From: Trichostrongylus colubriformis
Taxonomy: Eukaryota > Nematoda > Chromadorea > Rhabditida > Trichostrongylidae
Reading direction: 5' to 3'
Assembly (NCBI GenBank): GCA_963978905.1
Contig: OZ022256.1
Coordinates: 9,531,501-9,595,500, forward strand
DNA length: 64,000 nucleotides
Shown here: positions 13,241-25,707 of the stretch, in pieces
Layout of the letters: each line of letters begins with the position of its first letter
Numbering within the stretch: position 1 is the stretch's first letter
Translations under genes and position numbers: made by a program
The notes under the pieces: model-generated
The model's input: the letters and a program-made list of their open reading frames with translations, nothing else
What the model was told of the DNA's origin: nothing
Databases searched by the model: none

Positions 13241-13433
13241 CCTAGGTGTTGAGGAAAATGGTCGCTTCGGAAACCCCCATCCCTTTACTTCTACAATATC
13301 AGTTACTCAGCCGGATTATACCGTTGCTGAGTACTCTGTTACTATGTATTTTTGTGTTGATTGCCGTTTAGAATGAACCTTCCAAGTTATCTTTAATTCA
13401 ACTGATTTAATCTTTTAATTATATTCAATCAGA

Positions 13434-13580
13434 TGGCTGTGTCGGCCAACGGCACGTTGCGCTTCTCATATAACCTAGGATCATCGCTGACCTCAGCTAT
13501 ACCGAACCCCCCTTCCCTCTCACCCGTCAAACACGGTCCCCTAGACCCCTCCCGGTGCACCCTGACAGTGACACACCTAG
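13434..13580 (+). repeat. Dispersed repeat G, copy 1
   Basis: Shares GCGCTTCTCATATAACCTAG and ATCATCGCTGACCTC with the copies at 15165 and 41177. The upstream TACTATGTATTTTTGTGTTG block is also shared. Confidence 0.7.
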
Positions 13581-15164
13581 CTCAGCAGCGCATGTCTGGT
13601 TGCGAAATCCCGACGTGAGGCTTCGTAGCGTGTACTTTCGTGATGGCAGGCTTTTTCCTGTTATGGCCTTTATGTCATACACTGGACAGAATGTTTATGC
13701 CAGTCAGTCACTGAACAAACATTATAATTGGTTTTCATGGACATGGCTGAATCAAGGTAAACACTCCTTACTGGCTCGTACCATTCATCATTTCATTACG
13801 GATACTATGTGTTCAGCTATAGCTGAAAAGCCGAAATAATGGCCGGTTCTGCCCTGATCGTCCTTCTATATTCTTCTTTTTACTTCACCTTTACTCTTAT
13901 ATTGCGCTTGTTTTCAATTCCGAACGATATCCCACTTTTTTGCGACCTTCCAGCCATGTCTGATTGTGAGTGCCCCCTCTCAAACGCTCAGCCAAAGACC
14001 CTCGTGGTAGATCAGGAAAAATACCATCGTGTGCACAGGACACTCGAATTGGGTCACCACTCGTGAGAGACGCTGCTGGCCCCGTTGTGATCTGGTATAC
14101 GGGTGAAGAATCTATTGTGGAGCTTCACGGTAATTCACTTCGAAGAGCAGCTTTAGGCTAATAGACGTGTACTGGTTGCGTCATTCTTGTCAAAATTCGA
14201 AAGGTGGAAATACCACGCATGGCTTCTACAGGATAGGATATTTTGAGAATCCATATATATCATTTATTTTATTCGCATTTTATATGCCTTTGGGAATAAC
14301 AAACTGATGAGAAAAACCTACTTTTCATATGAATACGCTCTTCGTACCATGGTACATTAAATACTGAAGACGTAAAAATTATAGCAGACCTCAAAGACAC
14401 CGCTAACTATAATAATTCTGATAACAATCACTTTTTCCCTGAATATCGCCACTTCTTCCTCCTGATAATGGCAGGACGGCCTCGAAGCTGCCTGCTTCGG
14501 AGCCAAGCACGGTCACCACGGCGACTACTTCCTCCCCCGCACACCTAGTCTTTGAGCTGACATCGAATTCGTTCTAGACGTTACTATTGCGGGCGTATTC
14601 TCATCTATAATGCATGGACCGAGCCTTGTCAACCAATACATGCGTAATTTCCACAGGCAGAATGAAGCATTTCTGTGGAAACTCCTGTGTGTTGCGCTTT
14701 TTTTAAGCCACAACTCCCACAAAGTTGAAAGGGTGTACTGGTGAAAACATGAAGTCTGAACTATTCGGTCTTCATCAGTTCCTACTGGGATGCGCCACGC
14801 AGTTCACCTCCTTGTGGATTTGCAGTGGTATTTGCAAGCGATTTGGCCGGTAAAATGACCTGAGGGAAGTGGCTCATACGAGTTAGACTTTCTACTCTTC
14901 TAGTGTGGCTTGGTTCCGATTCTTCGTCCGCGTGGCAAGAAACCCAGGTGTCGAGGAAAGTAGCCGCTCCAGGACTATCCTCCCTCGATGAGAACCCAAG
15001 TGGGTCTTCTCCCCCTTTCAACATCTACATAAACTGTGCAGAATCAGGAACTATGTACTGTCGATTGCGTAGATTACTAAGTACTGTATTTTACTTTCAC
15101 TATTTCTAGTAATTACTGTATTTTTGTGTTGTTTACTAAAATTCAAACATATTTCATTACATAA

Positions 15165-15330
15165 TCGGGTCAGCTGAAGGCACGTTTCGCTTATCATCTA
15201 GCCTGGGACCATTGCTAACCTCTCCTGTGACGACTTCCCCTTTCATCCCAAATGTGAAATACGACCACCCTGTTGAGGAATCCTCGACATCGGTGTACCC
15301 TCCCGTGTGGGTACCAAAACCTGGCGGTCC
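15165..15330 (+). repeat. Dispersed repeat G, copy 2
   Basis: TTTCGCTTATCATCTAGCCT, GGGACCATTGCTAACCTC and a downstream ACGACCACCCTGTTGAGGA match copy 3. A stretch with CTGTATTTTTGTGTTG lies just upstream. Confidence 0.72.
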
Positions 15331-16074
15331 AGGTGGTAAAATCCATTTCTCGTCGTTGATCGTAGTTACCGAGATATTCATTGAAAGATGACAGCAAGGT
15401 GAGATTCCATGGGGGGTTTTCGTTCTGATTCTGAATAATCTTGACAAATCGATGCCAGCTTTATGGGGATCCAAAAACCTGTGGATGTGTTGTGATGAAT
15501 CAAGTGCCGTCTAGCTCATTTCCCGCCCTCTCGTTCCTTGTTCAAGGACGGTCGGTTCGGAATACTGGTTTTGCATTTCGTTTCGCTGTTCATTCTTTTT
15601 CTGTCGATGACTCAATCGATTTCTACCATCGACTGACGTAATATCTTGTTCATAGGTTTATTAGGAAAGGCTGGAACAGCTATTACCCTGGGGTTTCTTT
15701 TAAGAGGCAGAACTTGGTTGCTTTCTTCTTAACTAGGTAAGCATAGATAACGAGGTTCAAGCCTGTAAACAATGTTTTGTAAAATTCGAAAACTTCCAAG
15801 AAATATCAATGGCATTTTCCCTTAGTTTTTGCTATGGGGCATGGCCTGCATTCATTTGGACACAACACTTTTAAACAGTGTGCACGATGCTTATTCAGAA
15901 GAACCCTGTAATCTGTTGTATTCGCTTTTCCGACTTCCGTTGTCTGAATCATGTGGAACATCTGCTTTGCAAACTGTTCTTGGATGCCTTAGCGGCAAAT
16001 CATATTCGATTCAAAAGAACCATCCACGGGAATTCCATGCTTCTAGTTTCTGTGGAAACCACTCTGCTATATAC

Positions 16075-16520
16075 AATACATGAAGAAAAACACGAGAGGA
16101 ACCGAGAAATGTCTCTGTTGCGAAGCAGAAATCAAAAATTGTAACAACAGCAATCCACTTGATTTCCCGCCGTCCAACATTTGAACAAAGCGGGTCGGCA
16201 GACAAAGCATAGTTCAAATTTTCGCGCCAAGTGTTGTTTGATTCTCTTGCTGCGTCCCTGACCATGTGACCGTCACCTCTTTGCTCTTAGAGCCCTCTTG
16301 ACCGCGCCCGTTGGACAAGCCCTAACCCGGCGGACGTCACATTGATCTCAGCCGCCGAATTCTTCCTTTTTTCGCATGAAACTTCGGATGCGGCCCTAAA
16401 TACATATTCAGGCGCAGCATACAAAATTTTTTCTAAAAAATTCTTTTTTGGAATGAAAGCTAATTTGCATTTCTTTTGTAATTCTTACGGTGGGGAGAAG
16501 TCGGTAAAAAGGGCGCACGT
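16075..16520. mobile_element. MITE family A, diverged copy
   Basis: Shares its left half with 7545-7935 (CACGAGAGGAACCGAGAAAT, GCGAAGCAGAAATC) and its right half with the family through GAAACTTCGGATGCGGCCC. An (AAAT)n run at about 16524-16545 follows directly. Confidence 0.65.
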
Positions 16521-16523
16521 GAA

Positions 16524-16545
16524 TAAATAAATAAATAAATAAATA
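16524..16545 (+). repeat. (AAAT)n microsatellite
   Basis: About five units following AATAAATAAATAAATAAAT. It may be the tail of a vanished non-LTR insertion. Confidence 0.8.
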
Positions 16546-19500
16546 CCATATTGCTGGGGTCCTGCAACCTTTTGGTAATCTTTTGAAAACTGTTCCCTCA
16601 ATTTCTTTCTCCATTTCGGCCTTGTCTGGAAACTTCTTTCACTAAGTTTTCATTTCCTTTATGGTACTCTCATCTCTAGCACAAACTCTTTTGTTGTTAG
16701 AGAAATCTAAGAATTCAAAATTATTGATGATCTTCCATCTGCTCACCAGAGTATGGCATTTCCAGGGAATGTGAAATTTATGAATAGCATAAAATATCGC
16801 TGCATTTCATTACTCGACTCGTCCTATGTGCTGTGTATAGATACGCGCTCGAGCGTCTCGGGAGTCCCGCCGCAGTTCTTCTCGTCAGCCCCAAGCCATA
16901 ATTATTGGGGGAGTAGTCCCACGGGAGGGTAGAGGCACTAAATGAATTTCGATCCATCCATACACGTCTGTCTTAACTGCTCTTTTTCAATCTGCCCAGA
17001 AATAACCTCCATTTTCCATGTGCGAATGAAAGTGCTCCCTTCCGCTCCATTAAATATTCCCTTTGACACGCTGTTTCTCTGTCTAATCAGAGGAACGGCT
17101 TTTTTCGTTCCTTGAAATCAGCTGATTCGCTTCTAACGTTTCCTATTGGACAGCATTAGTTATTCGGTGATCCTAAGGAGACCAAAAAACCATGTCCCTT
17201 TCATCTCTAAAGGTAGTCGATTGCAGAAGGCCGCCGGCTCACATACGGAAAGTTCATTTTAGAGCTCGAAAAAATTTTTAGATGATTTGTGGATCCTTGG
17301 AACGGTGCTCTTAATTTTCATGTAACTTTCATTAAATGAAACCTTGTAGCTCTTGTTACTGAACACAATTAGTGTTTCGATGAATCGTTGTTCCGAGCCG
17401 TTACCGAGAAACAGCGAAGTCAAAAGCAACATTAAGCCCATTGGAACCGCTTTGTTAAGGCAGTTAGCAGAAAGATCACGGGCTTTCTCTTCAATTCATT
17501 TTATCGAATCATTTTTTACAGAGTTAAAACGAAAAGCCCCGAAGTCAAAAGCGTTGTGCGCGTAATGACACTAATAATCCCTTCGTAGCTGCCGAAAAAT
17601 CTAGTTGCAATTTTCAAATTCATAATTTGTTGCGCACTACTAAAAGGGATCCATGCTAACAAAATGATAGCAAGTGCGGCATTGGAAACGTGAGTGGAAT
17701 TTGCTGCGGGAAACCCCGCTGACGTCTCTTTAGCGACCATTTCCTGCAAGATATGCCCGTCTTCCGCTCAACTTACAACAATTTTATTAATTTCATGAAA
17801 TCTCGTTTTACTAGTGTACACTGCTCACATAGCTCAACTTTTCACACTGCTGTGCTTTCTTCTGATGCCAGAAGATAAATAGGATGTCATCAGGAATAAC
17901 ATGCAATAAATCTGGTTAGATGTGTGATTTAAACACGTACATTTGTAGAAGGCATGTAACACTCGCAAATCTGTCTACGGTTCACCCGAATTCAATGACG
18001 TGACATTCTGCACCAGCAAGAAACATGAGGCATTGGGAGTTTGAAAATGAGCACAGGGTCGGCTAGAGACCTACTTTCGTGCTTTCAAATCCTCTCTTGA
18101 AATCGTTTTCCTATCTGATCCTCTGGCGTAGTCTTGAAATCTTAGGAAAGAGCCCCTCTCTTGAACCACAAAGCTCATCGTATTAGTTGAACACCTCTCA
18201 TAAAAGAGTGGACAAATGTTGTTGAATGAGTCGTGGTAGTTTTTATTAAGGCATTATTTTGTTGTATCTGTTACTACGTATATTAATCATTATCACTTAC
18301 TCAATCACTTACTGCTCAGTATCGACTGATTACTTCATCAAGTTTAAATTGATCTAGTAAGAATCACAAAATTTGCCTACGTCATGACGATACTTCGTGA
18401 TTTATTGCTTCTCTTCCGAAGAGCTACGACTTCAAGTCTTGCCACCATAACAACTACTTTTTACTTCCCCTCCTTCCCGCCAAAACGTCCGAATCTACTA
18501 CAAGAAACTTGAGACGGCTTGTCCGCTGAAAAGCGTAAACAAAAACAACAACAATGGCAAGAAGCAAGTGATTGGTTCATTTGCTGCATTTGTCAGCAGC
18601 AAGAGAAATTGATCTCCGAGGAATTTGACATGCATACCCAAACAGGGTAGCTATTCCCTCGCTCTGCCGTCTCATTATACTGGCTATGGGCAAAGTCAGT
18701 CAATGTCATTGCGCAGTGATGCAGTATAGGTTAGAGGAGCTACTTAGCCCCGAGACTGCAAAGCATTTCTTGCGTCAAGGTACCTTTTTTGCCGGTAAAT
18801 GGTAGTGTAAATGTCTGATTGGGTTAGGAGTATTCGTCCCGCCGTAAGATGGCTCCAGCACGGACCAGAAACCATTGATTGTCGTGAAAATGAGTGCGCG
18901 GCTTATATGCACTCGAAAGATTACTGTCATACACTTTTCTTGTTATGATCTTGTGCAAATATTAATAATTACGTGAAAATGCATTAACTACTCATTTTTG
19001 AAGGTGGGTAGAACTTTTGCTTCAGATCGTACGTTTATACTAAACGTTGATCATACTCTGCAACTTAGTGGTCCTCGTTAGTGCCTTGTAAGCGCATGAA
19101 TAAACAAAAAAGAGAATAATTTAAAAAATCCAAAACTCAATATCAATGAACCTTGGCATGGTTTTCTAAAACGAGCATACTACATATTTCATTTAGTTAA
19201 AATATGTAACAAATCGTCTGACGTGTAGGTTGTATTACCTTATTTAGAGCCTAGAAGGACTGAAGCAGTTTAAATTGAGATGAAGTTTTTGCGCAATTTG
19301 CATCCGCCTATGCAAACAGCTGGGGGCTTTGATGCGATTATTTTGGTGCGAGTTGCGCCACGGATTGTTTCCTTGAAACTGGCACGTCTTTCGTTTACAG
19401 AGAATCTTTCACTTTTGATTTCCCTACCTACCCTTCCCTCGAGCATTTAACCCAGTGCTAGCTTGGGAACGCCAACTCATTACCGATTTGGGGTAATCAA

Positions 19501-19970
19501 ATCATCGCCTTGACATGGATCGCTTCTTATTCGTTTCTCCTTCGATCATTATCACATGCTCAAACGCCTACCTTCTCTGATCATGAGTATCAGGGCTCCT
19601 TTTTCCATTTATAGCAGAACGTCAAGTAATTTTCATTATTCTGACTCAATGACATAAATTGTTGTTCACCATCGCCAGGGAAACATATTGTTTATGGGGT
19701 TCATATCATAACAGTCATAATTATCGTCATGAATCGGCATGAATATATGAATATTTATGACGATAATGTAGCGAGTAATAACTAGCATAACGATGCGGAT
19801 GATAGACGAACCCTCCGTTTTTGGAACTATACCATACGTGGAACTATACCATCCCTGTTGCAGAGGCATTCACTTTATTCCTGCACCGGAAAGATACTAT
19901 AGGTTGAGATCGTCGCTCTAATGAACTTCCACGTCTTATGGGACGTATAAAAGGCCCCACTGACTTTCTC
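16546..19970. other. Unassigned 3.4-kb AT-rich stretch
   Basis: No exon, RNA gene or terminal repeat recognised. A small imperfect palindrome lies at 19690-19790 (CATAATTATCGTCATGAAT). Confidence 0.45.
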
Positions 19971-22193
19971 GGGTGTGTACAAAGTGGTACGAATGAAAAT
20001 TCTCGCACATATGGTGCGAACCCTTCGCACCTATGGTGCGAGGAAACAATTACGAGATGCGTGAATCAAGAGGTCATCTGTTGCCCATAACTTGCATTAA
20101 CAGCAAGTGAGGTCAAGTAATTAAGGAATTAATTGACTACAAAAGTAAAGTATCAAAATGGTAATAGAGGTTGAATGATTTTAATAATTAATTTTGATAT
20201 TGGTAATAATGTTAATTTAATAATAATTTATTAAATAATATTCAATTACGGAAAATGGAGGTGACCTTAGAATCTCAAATTCTGAAACACTGCATTCAGA
20301 ATATTACTTTCAAAAGTGTAAAGCATAAAGCAAAGAGAGTAAAGGAATTGGTCCGTTAACCAAGGTGGGCATGTTATTCGTCAAGGCCATATAACACAGT
20401 CATAATTAACAAAGTCGATGATGTAGCAGCTGCTGCTCCCCAAGGTGATACTGCACGCCCTGCGGCGGGTTCATTGATGATTTGCAACCTTTTCACACTC
20501 CTCATATGTCTAAAAGGCCTCCTGAAAATTTATGCACCTCAATGAGAGGTCACAAGCAGGTATTCAAAGCAACAAGGTAAGTGATTTACAGTAGCGCTCA
20601 AAGTCTTCGGCCAAATTTTTTTCCACTTGGGTTTTTCACTTGTAACTATTTTGTGACTGGACCAATCTAACAAGGGAAGGTATTTTACTTCCCATGGATC
20701 TTTGAAATGAGACCCGGGGGAATCGATAGAGCTTCGAACGCTGATTGTAACTGTGAAGATCAAAATTGCCAAATGGCATCCTGAAGCGAGTTACGAAGGG
20801 TCAAAGTTTGCCTGTGACACCTCATTGGCGAGGCACTTCGCCATCAGACGGTTTGTCGAAATGGCCATTTGCAATGAGACACATACCACTGTACGCGCTT
20901 TTGAATGCTGATCTCAAATCTGTATTCAGAAACTGTCAAACATTTACCTGAATGAAGTTATGAAGATTTTTCTGAAAAAAACGAGTAATACCATTTCATG
21001 GTATGTTTGGGAGCCCATAGCGAGCTAGCCATACGTTTTCACGCGGACCCGTGTTCAGGGAATCGAACTATCTCATGGGACAAGTTTTCAGCCGACTCGA
21101 GAATTTGACCAAATCTCGGAAAAATTGATGGGCTGGCAACCCATTTAACAAAGGAGAAGTCGTTGACCCTTGCCCAGCAAATGCTCTTATTTGGCGCTTG
21201 TTACGTGCGTTTGTGATGGGCAAGTGTGACAGGTATGTGTAGGTTATCTTGTTCAGGTTGCAGGAATTTTTGTCGAAGAAATTTCAAAAACTATCCCTGG
21301 CCACCCCAATCTTCCGAAGTTGGACCTGAAAATTTGACCCCTCGTAACTCGCTTCAGGATGCCATTTGGCAATTTTGGTTTTCACAGTTATAGTCAGCTT
21401 TCGAAGCTCTATCGATCCCCCCGGGTCTCATTTCAAAGTTCCATGGGAATTAAAATTCCTTCCCTTGTAAGAGAAATTTTAGTATGTTGTACTCGGAGAC
21501 ACTGCATACTAAATATACTATTTTGGCATTCATCGGTATAAGTTACGCGGTTATATGAAATTTTTTGTTTTTGGAGTGCCATCGCCATGCCGTCCCGCTG
21601 TGCCGCTGTCATCAAAAGTCGTGGTCTTTCTACAAAATATCAATGTTCTCTGAGACTTGCTCGTTTTGTTTTTGTAAAGAAAGCCGTTTTTCTTGACCAG
21701 GCCTTTTTCTTTTTTCGATGGTCTTGTAGTAAATTCCTGTAAAAAAACCATGAAAAAAGCAAGCGGCACTCAAGTAGAAGGGATTGTTCACAATAGGTTC
21801 AGGCACCGCATATTAAAATTCTGTCAAATTCGGTCAAGTAGAAAAAAAGTTATGACAAAAAGTGTTTGGTTGAGGACTTTTGAGCGCTACTGTATATGCA
21901 TCTTCGCTTTAGCAAACATTGTTCTATTACGCTCTTATGTTCTCAAGCCTTTGTCTTGATCAAGAAAACATGCAATTCGCTCCACCACCCGCGCAGTTTT
22001 CTTCCGCTTATCACTTCCCTATTCTAGTCAACTCATTCATTAATTACTTGACCTTACTTGCTGTTAACGCAAGTTATGGGCAACAGATGACCTCTTGATC
22101 CTCGCGCCTCGTAATTGTTTCTTCGCACCATAGGTGCGAAGGGTTCGCATCATATGTGCGAAAATTTCCATTCGTACAACTTTGTACCCACCC
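19971..22193. mobile_element. TIR element, about 2.2 kb, with a nested Tc1-like insertion
   Basis: Terminal inverted repeats of about 165 bp, 19971-20140 and 22025-22193: tip GGGTGTGTACAAAGTGGTAC against the complement of the right tip, GGGTGGGTACAAAGTTGTAC. Each repeat holds two small palindromes of the form TTCGCACCTATGGTGCGA. Between the repeats are AT-rich DNA and the Tc1-like element at 20589-21892. No transposase frame was recognised. Confidence 0.82.
20589..21892. mobile_element. Tc1-like non-autonomous element, nested
   Basis: The left tip CAGTAGCGCTCAAAGTCTTC and the right tip GGACTTTTGAGCGCTACTG are inverted repeats of Tc1 type, with a TA on each side (20587-20588 and 21893-21894). 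Inside, about 115 bp around 20690-20812 is repeated inverted at about 21325-21440 (AATTGCCAAATGGCATCCTG and its complement), so it is partly foldback. No transposase is left; short frames inside are not genes. Confidence 0.85.
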
Positions 22194-22481
22194 GGCTTTC
22201 TCAAAATTAACGCTTCTGTGTACCTAAGAATACTTTTCAATTTCACGAATAACTTTAAGCTGTTCCTTTGCAATGAGATTGCTGAATCCTTTGCATTTCA
22301 TTGGGATGATCCGTTTAAGCTGCGTTTAGCGCTGCCTGCCAGGAATAATAGAAAATTGGAATGACTCCTGTAATTATTACTGGATCACATCCCATGCTAA
22401 TGCATCACGTACTCCTGAAAAACGCCTTCATATTTTCATTTGATAACTGATTTTACGTGCGTAAGGCGTGCAGGCCAGCCG

Positions 22482-22590
22482 TGCAACCTTGTCGTATTCA
22501 GGCGAAAAAATTTTGAGCATAAAAAAGTGACAGAAGAAGTATTTGAGTGGTTATTCCATGCACTCTACTTCACAGTCGAAATCAAAGTGT
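22482..22590 (+). other. Open segment with a diverged partner at 24725
   Basis: Reads CNLVVFRRKNFEHKKV then VFEWLFH in one open frame. The segment at 24725-24840 reads CNLDVFKRKNFKHKKV then VFEWLFH. Several differences are silent third-position changes. No splice signals or homology were recognised; probably an unknown transposon or pseudogene pair. Confidence 0.4.
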
Positions 22591-22756
22591 GTATCGTGGT
22601 CAAAAGCTGTCAGTATATGTTTTCGAATATGATGAATAAGATATCTTTCTGTGAGCTTTCCGCTCCAAAAAGTAGCTAGGATTTGGGCATCACGCTTTTT
22701 GAACACCATAGCAAGCAATAACAAAATAATTGGTAGGACAACCATTCACCCCTACA

Positions 22757-22856
22757 GATGAGACTTCGACTGAGATTACTTTTCTACTGACTGCGGATCT
22801 AAATGCTATGAGACTTCGACTAAGTTTACTTTTCTACTGACTGCGGATCTAACTGC
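22757..22856 (+). repeat. About 49-bp tandem duplication
   Basis: Two near-identical copies containing ATGAGACTTCGACT and ACTTTTCTACTGACTGCGGA. Confidence 0.9.
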
Positions 22857-22859
22857 CTA

Positions 22860-25494
22860 GTTGTACAAAAGTCTAGTTTCTGCCATTGAGTGGCATTAAA
22901 ACGCAAACCAATTTTTGTGGTACAAAGATGGACAGATATGTTGTTCTTCATATACGAAAACGTATCCTGACAGCTTTAGCCTTCACAAATTGACGATTCC
23001 ACGTGACCCCAAAAAAAGACGGTCCTGGGTGGCCAAGTGCAATACACGCTATTGCACGATTTGAAGACTAGATGAAAACGTCTGGCCATACAGGCAGTGG
23101 TGTGTGACAAGTGTTCCGGTAATTAGTCATACTGGTCAGAACACTTGCAGCACGCCACCCCAAAATGAAAAATTTATGAATAACTCATGGCTAACACCAT
23201 GTTTTGCTCCTGGCCACTCAGGGACGGTTTGGGGTGGAGCACCATGTGTTGCACGCAATACGTTACGGGTTAACTTATCATTTTAGGTTCTACAGTAATA
23301 AAAACTACATATGCTGTGTAATGTGGGGATGTTTAAAAATAAAGTGGTATTCCCTTCTCTGGAATCGTATCATCGTCTTTGCATGGAAAAACTGTTTGAA
23401 TTACCGTGTAAATATTCCCATGCGTGTTTTGAGAGAAAACATGTTTGTGCCAACCCAACGATGCTTACCCAATGCGAACGACTTCGGCTATAAATCTTTT
23501 GAATATACGCCGTTTTCTGACGAATTCTTCTTTTTTCAGCCTCCTCATTTGTCGAAGCCTACAATTTCCATTCCCTTGGATGGGGGCGAGTGGTTAATTG
23601 CCCATGTAGGCTCTTTTCTCTCCGAACACGCGATAACTAGCGTCAGATTTCCGCGGAAAACGGTGTTTGCTTGAAGACGGTGTTCGCGATAAAAACCGTT
23701 TGCGGCTTTTCACTAAAGATGAAGGTATAAGGGCTGAACAGGTTTGTTACGAATGAACACACCCAAGGAAACCTTTCAAAAACCGGTTCAACGATCCTAA
23801 TTTAGGGGCACTGCTAATAAGAACTTAAGAAGATTACGGAGCTGGTGACAACGAGAACATTTTTACGTGGAGACGCACGAAACGAAGCGCGCTTTTCGTG
23901 TGTATAGGGTCAGCTCTGTCCAACATATCCAACAGACAGGCATTGTCTTATATTTTTCCAGTTTTCATATTAGATAAGCTTCCGTGGATGGGGTTTGAGG
24001 TTTAGAGCACATAGGACAGCGGAAGGAATACGTTGTTATTACTGAATGATTATGAGAATTCACTTGAATTTCTTGATCTTTTTTTCCTGTACGCTACGGC
24101 ATGCGTTCCTATCTCTCCAGCGTTTTATGTTTATATGTTCATTTTTGTATTTATTTTACTGTTGTTTTTCCGTCTTGTTTTTATCATTTTACATTTGTTA
24201 TTGATTTTTTGGATGTAATCTGATTTCGTATTGATAGTAAGTCTGCGGTAGGAACCCTGTAAAGAAGGTGGAAGCTAAATCTAAATGCTGGAGCACTAAA
24301 AATACGAAAAAAACGCGAATCAGCGCTATCGGTCAGCCAGCGTCTCAAGGTGTCGGACAGCATTGACCGACTTCGTCATCAAAATGTAAAAAATACCGTA
24401 TACGCAGGAAGTTGCCAATCCAGCCATTTCTATGATAACCGTTATGGCCGATATTTGAGGAAAACTAAGCATAACTTAGGTCGTTTAATTTAGTACCTGA
24501 GACATCATGTTTTGTTCCATGGCAGGCACCCCGAAAGATCGAACAGGGTGAAACAAACCCTCCCTCACCCACGGTCAGCTGATTGAAATTGCGCCCTCTT
24601 AAAAACAGAAGCGATGTCTAGACAATGTCTGGCTTATTCATTGTTCATTGTGTCAACCATTGTGTTAACTGTTTCCCGATATGCACGTAGCAAAAGAACT
24701 TGAACATATGGCATATTAGCCAAATGCAACCTTGACGTATTCAAACGAAAGAATTTCAAACACAAAAAAGTGAGGGGAAAAGTATTTGAGTGGCTATTCC
24801 ATAACGGGATGTGCCAAGCCCCCTACTTTACAATGAATCGAAGTGGCAGTTGTATGCGACTTCGCCTGGACAACGACTTGTGAGCAATTATTACGTTGGC
24901 TATTTCCCCTATGTGAAAAAAGAACTTGAATATGGCGCATAACAGAGCAGATGATTCCTCTTCATTTCGTTTTTCTACACGGACATCCTCATGACCCCAA
25001 AGTGTTTTTACGTCCAAGCCTCTTGCAGGGAGTACGTAAATGCGTTAAAAAGACGTAGTGACGTTTATGAAATTTTCGAAAGTACCCCAAGTTCTGCGTA
25101 GCGCTTTTAGCCTGTAACGCTTTCCTCGAGCTTGAGTCAATCGTTGAGTAAGAGCTCGTTATTATATGGTTATATAATTGGCTCTTACCTGTCATATAAT
25201 TGCCTCCTACCTGTAACCGAAATATGCATTTTTTTGTTTTCAGTCGAGGAAGCCATGCAATAACCAATTTCAAAGTAGGAAGGTGGCTAAGCAGTTTGTC
25301 GGGGAGTCGATTTAATTGTATATTGGGGATGCCTTCTAAAGCAAAAAATACCAACAGTATATCTCCAGTTTGTTGGAACATTTAAATATTTTTTCATTGG
25401 CATGCACTAATCATCAACCTTCGCACTTCTTTCAACTTCAGGGCGCCATTCTTTTGATGCTTTGTCTACTAGTTTGAACTTCTTGTTTGTTTTT
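22860..25494. other. Unassigned DNA with one 156-codon frame
   Basis: 23204-23674 (+) is the longest uninterrupted frame of the window but matches no family, has no splice context and lies next to repeat pieces. I do not call it a gene. Confidence 0.4.
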
Positions 25495-25707
25495 TTTTTG
25501 CTATCGCAATGGGGGAAAGGCATCCCTTATTGGGCATTGATTTTACCTAGGCCTACAAGGGCAAAGGAACCCCTCCACCCTAATAACAAGGTTCTAAGTT
25601 TCAGGCAAAAATATACCCCTGAATATGCAGATTGACTCCTTAAAGATCCTTCCAAGACGCTTGAATGTGTAACTTTTTACAAAAAGCTCCCCCCCCCCAC
25701 CTCTCTT
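25495..25707. mobile_element. MITE family B, copy 2
   Basis: Starts GCTATCGCAATGGGGG and closes with a run of ten C. Shares CCTAGGCCTACAAGGG, CAGGCAAAAATATACC and AATATGCAGATTGA with copy 1. Lies just downstream of a T-run. Confidence 0.8.

Noticed and set aside
23204..23674. 156-codon open frame (+), the longest uninterrupted one
   Set aside because: No recognisable domain, no homology that I can recall, rare-residue-rich composition, and no splice or neighbour support.
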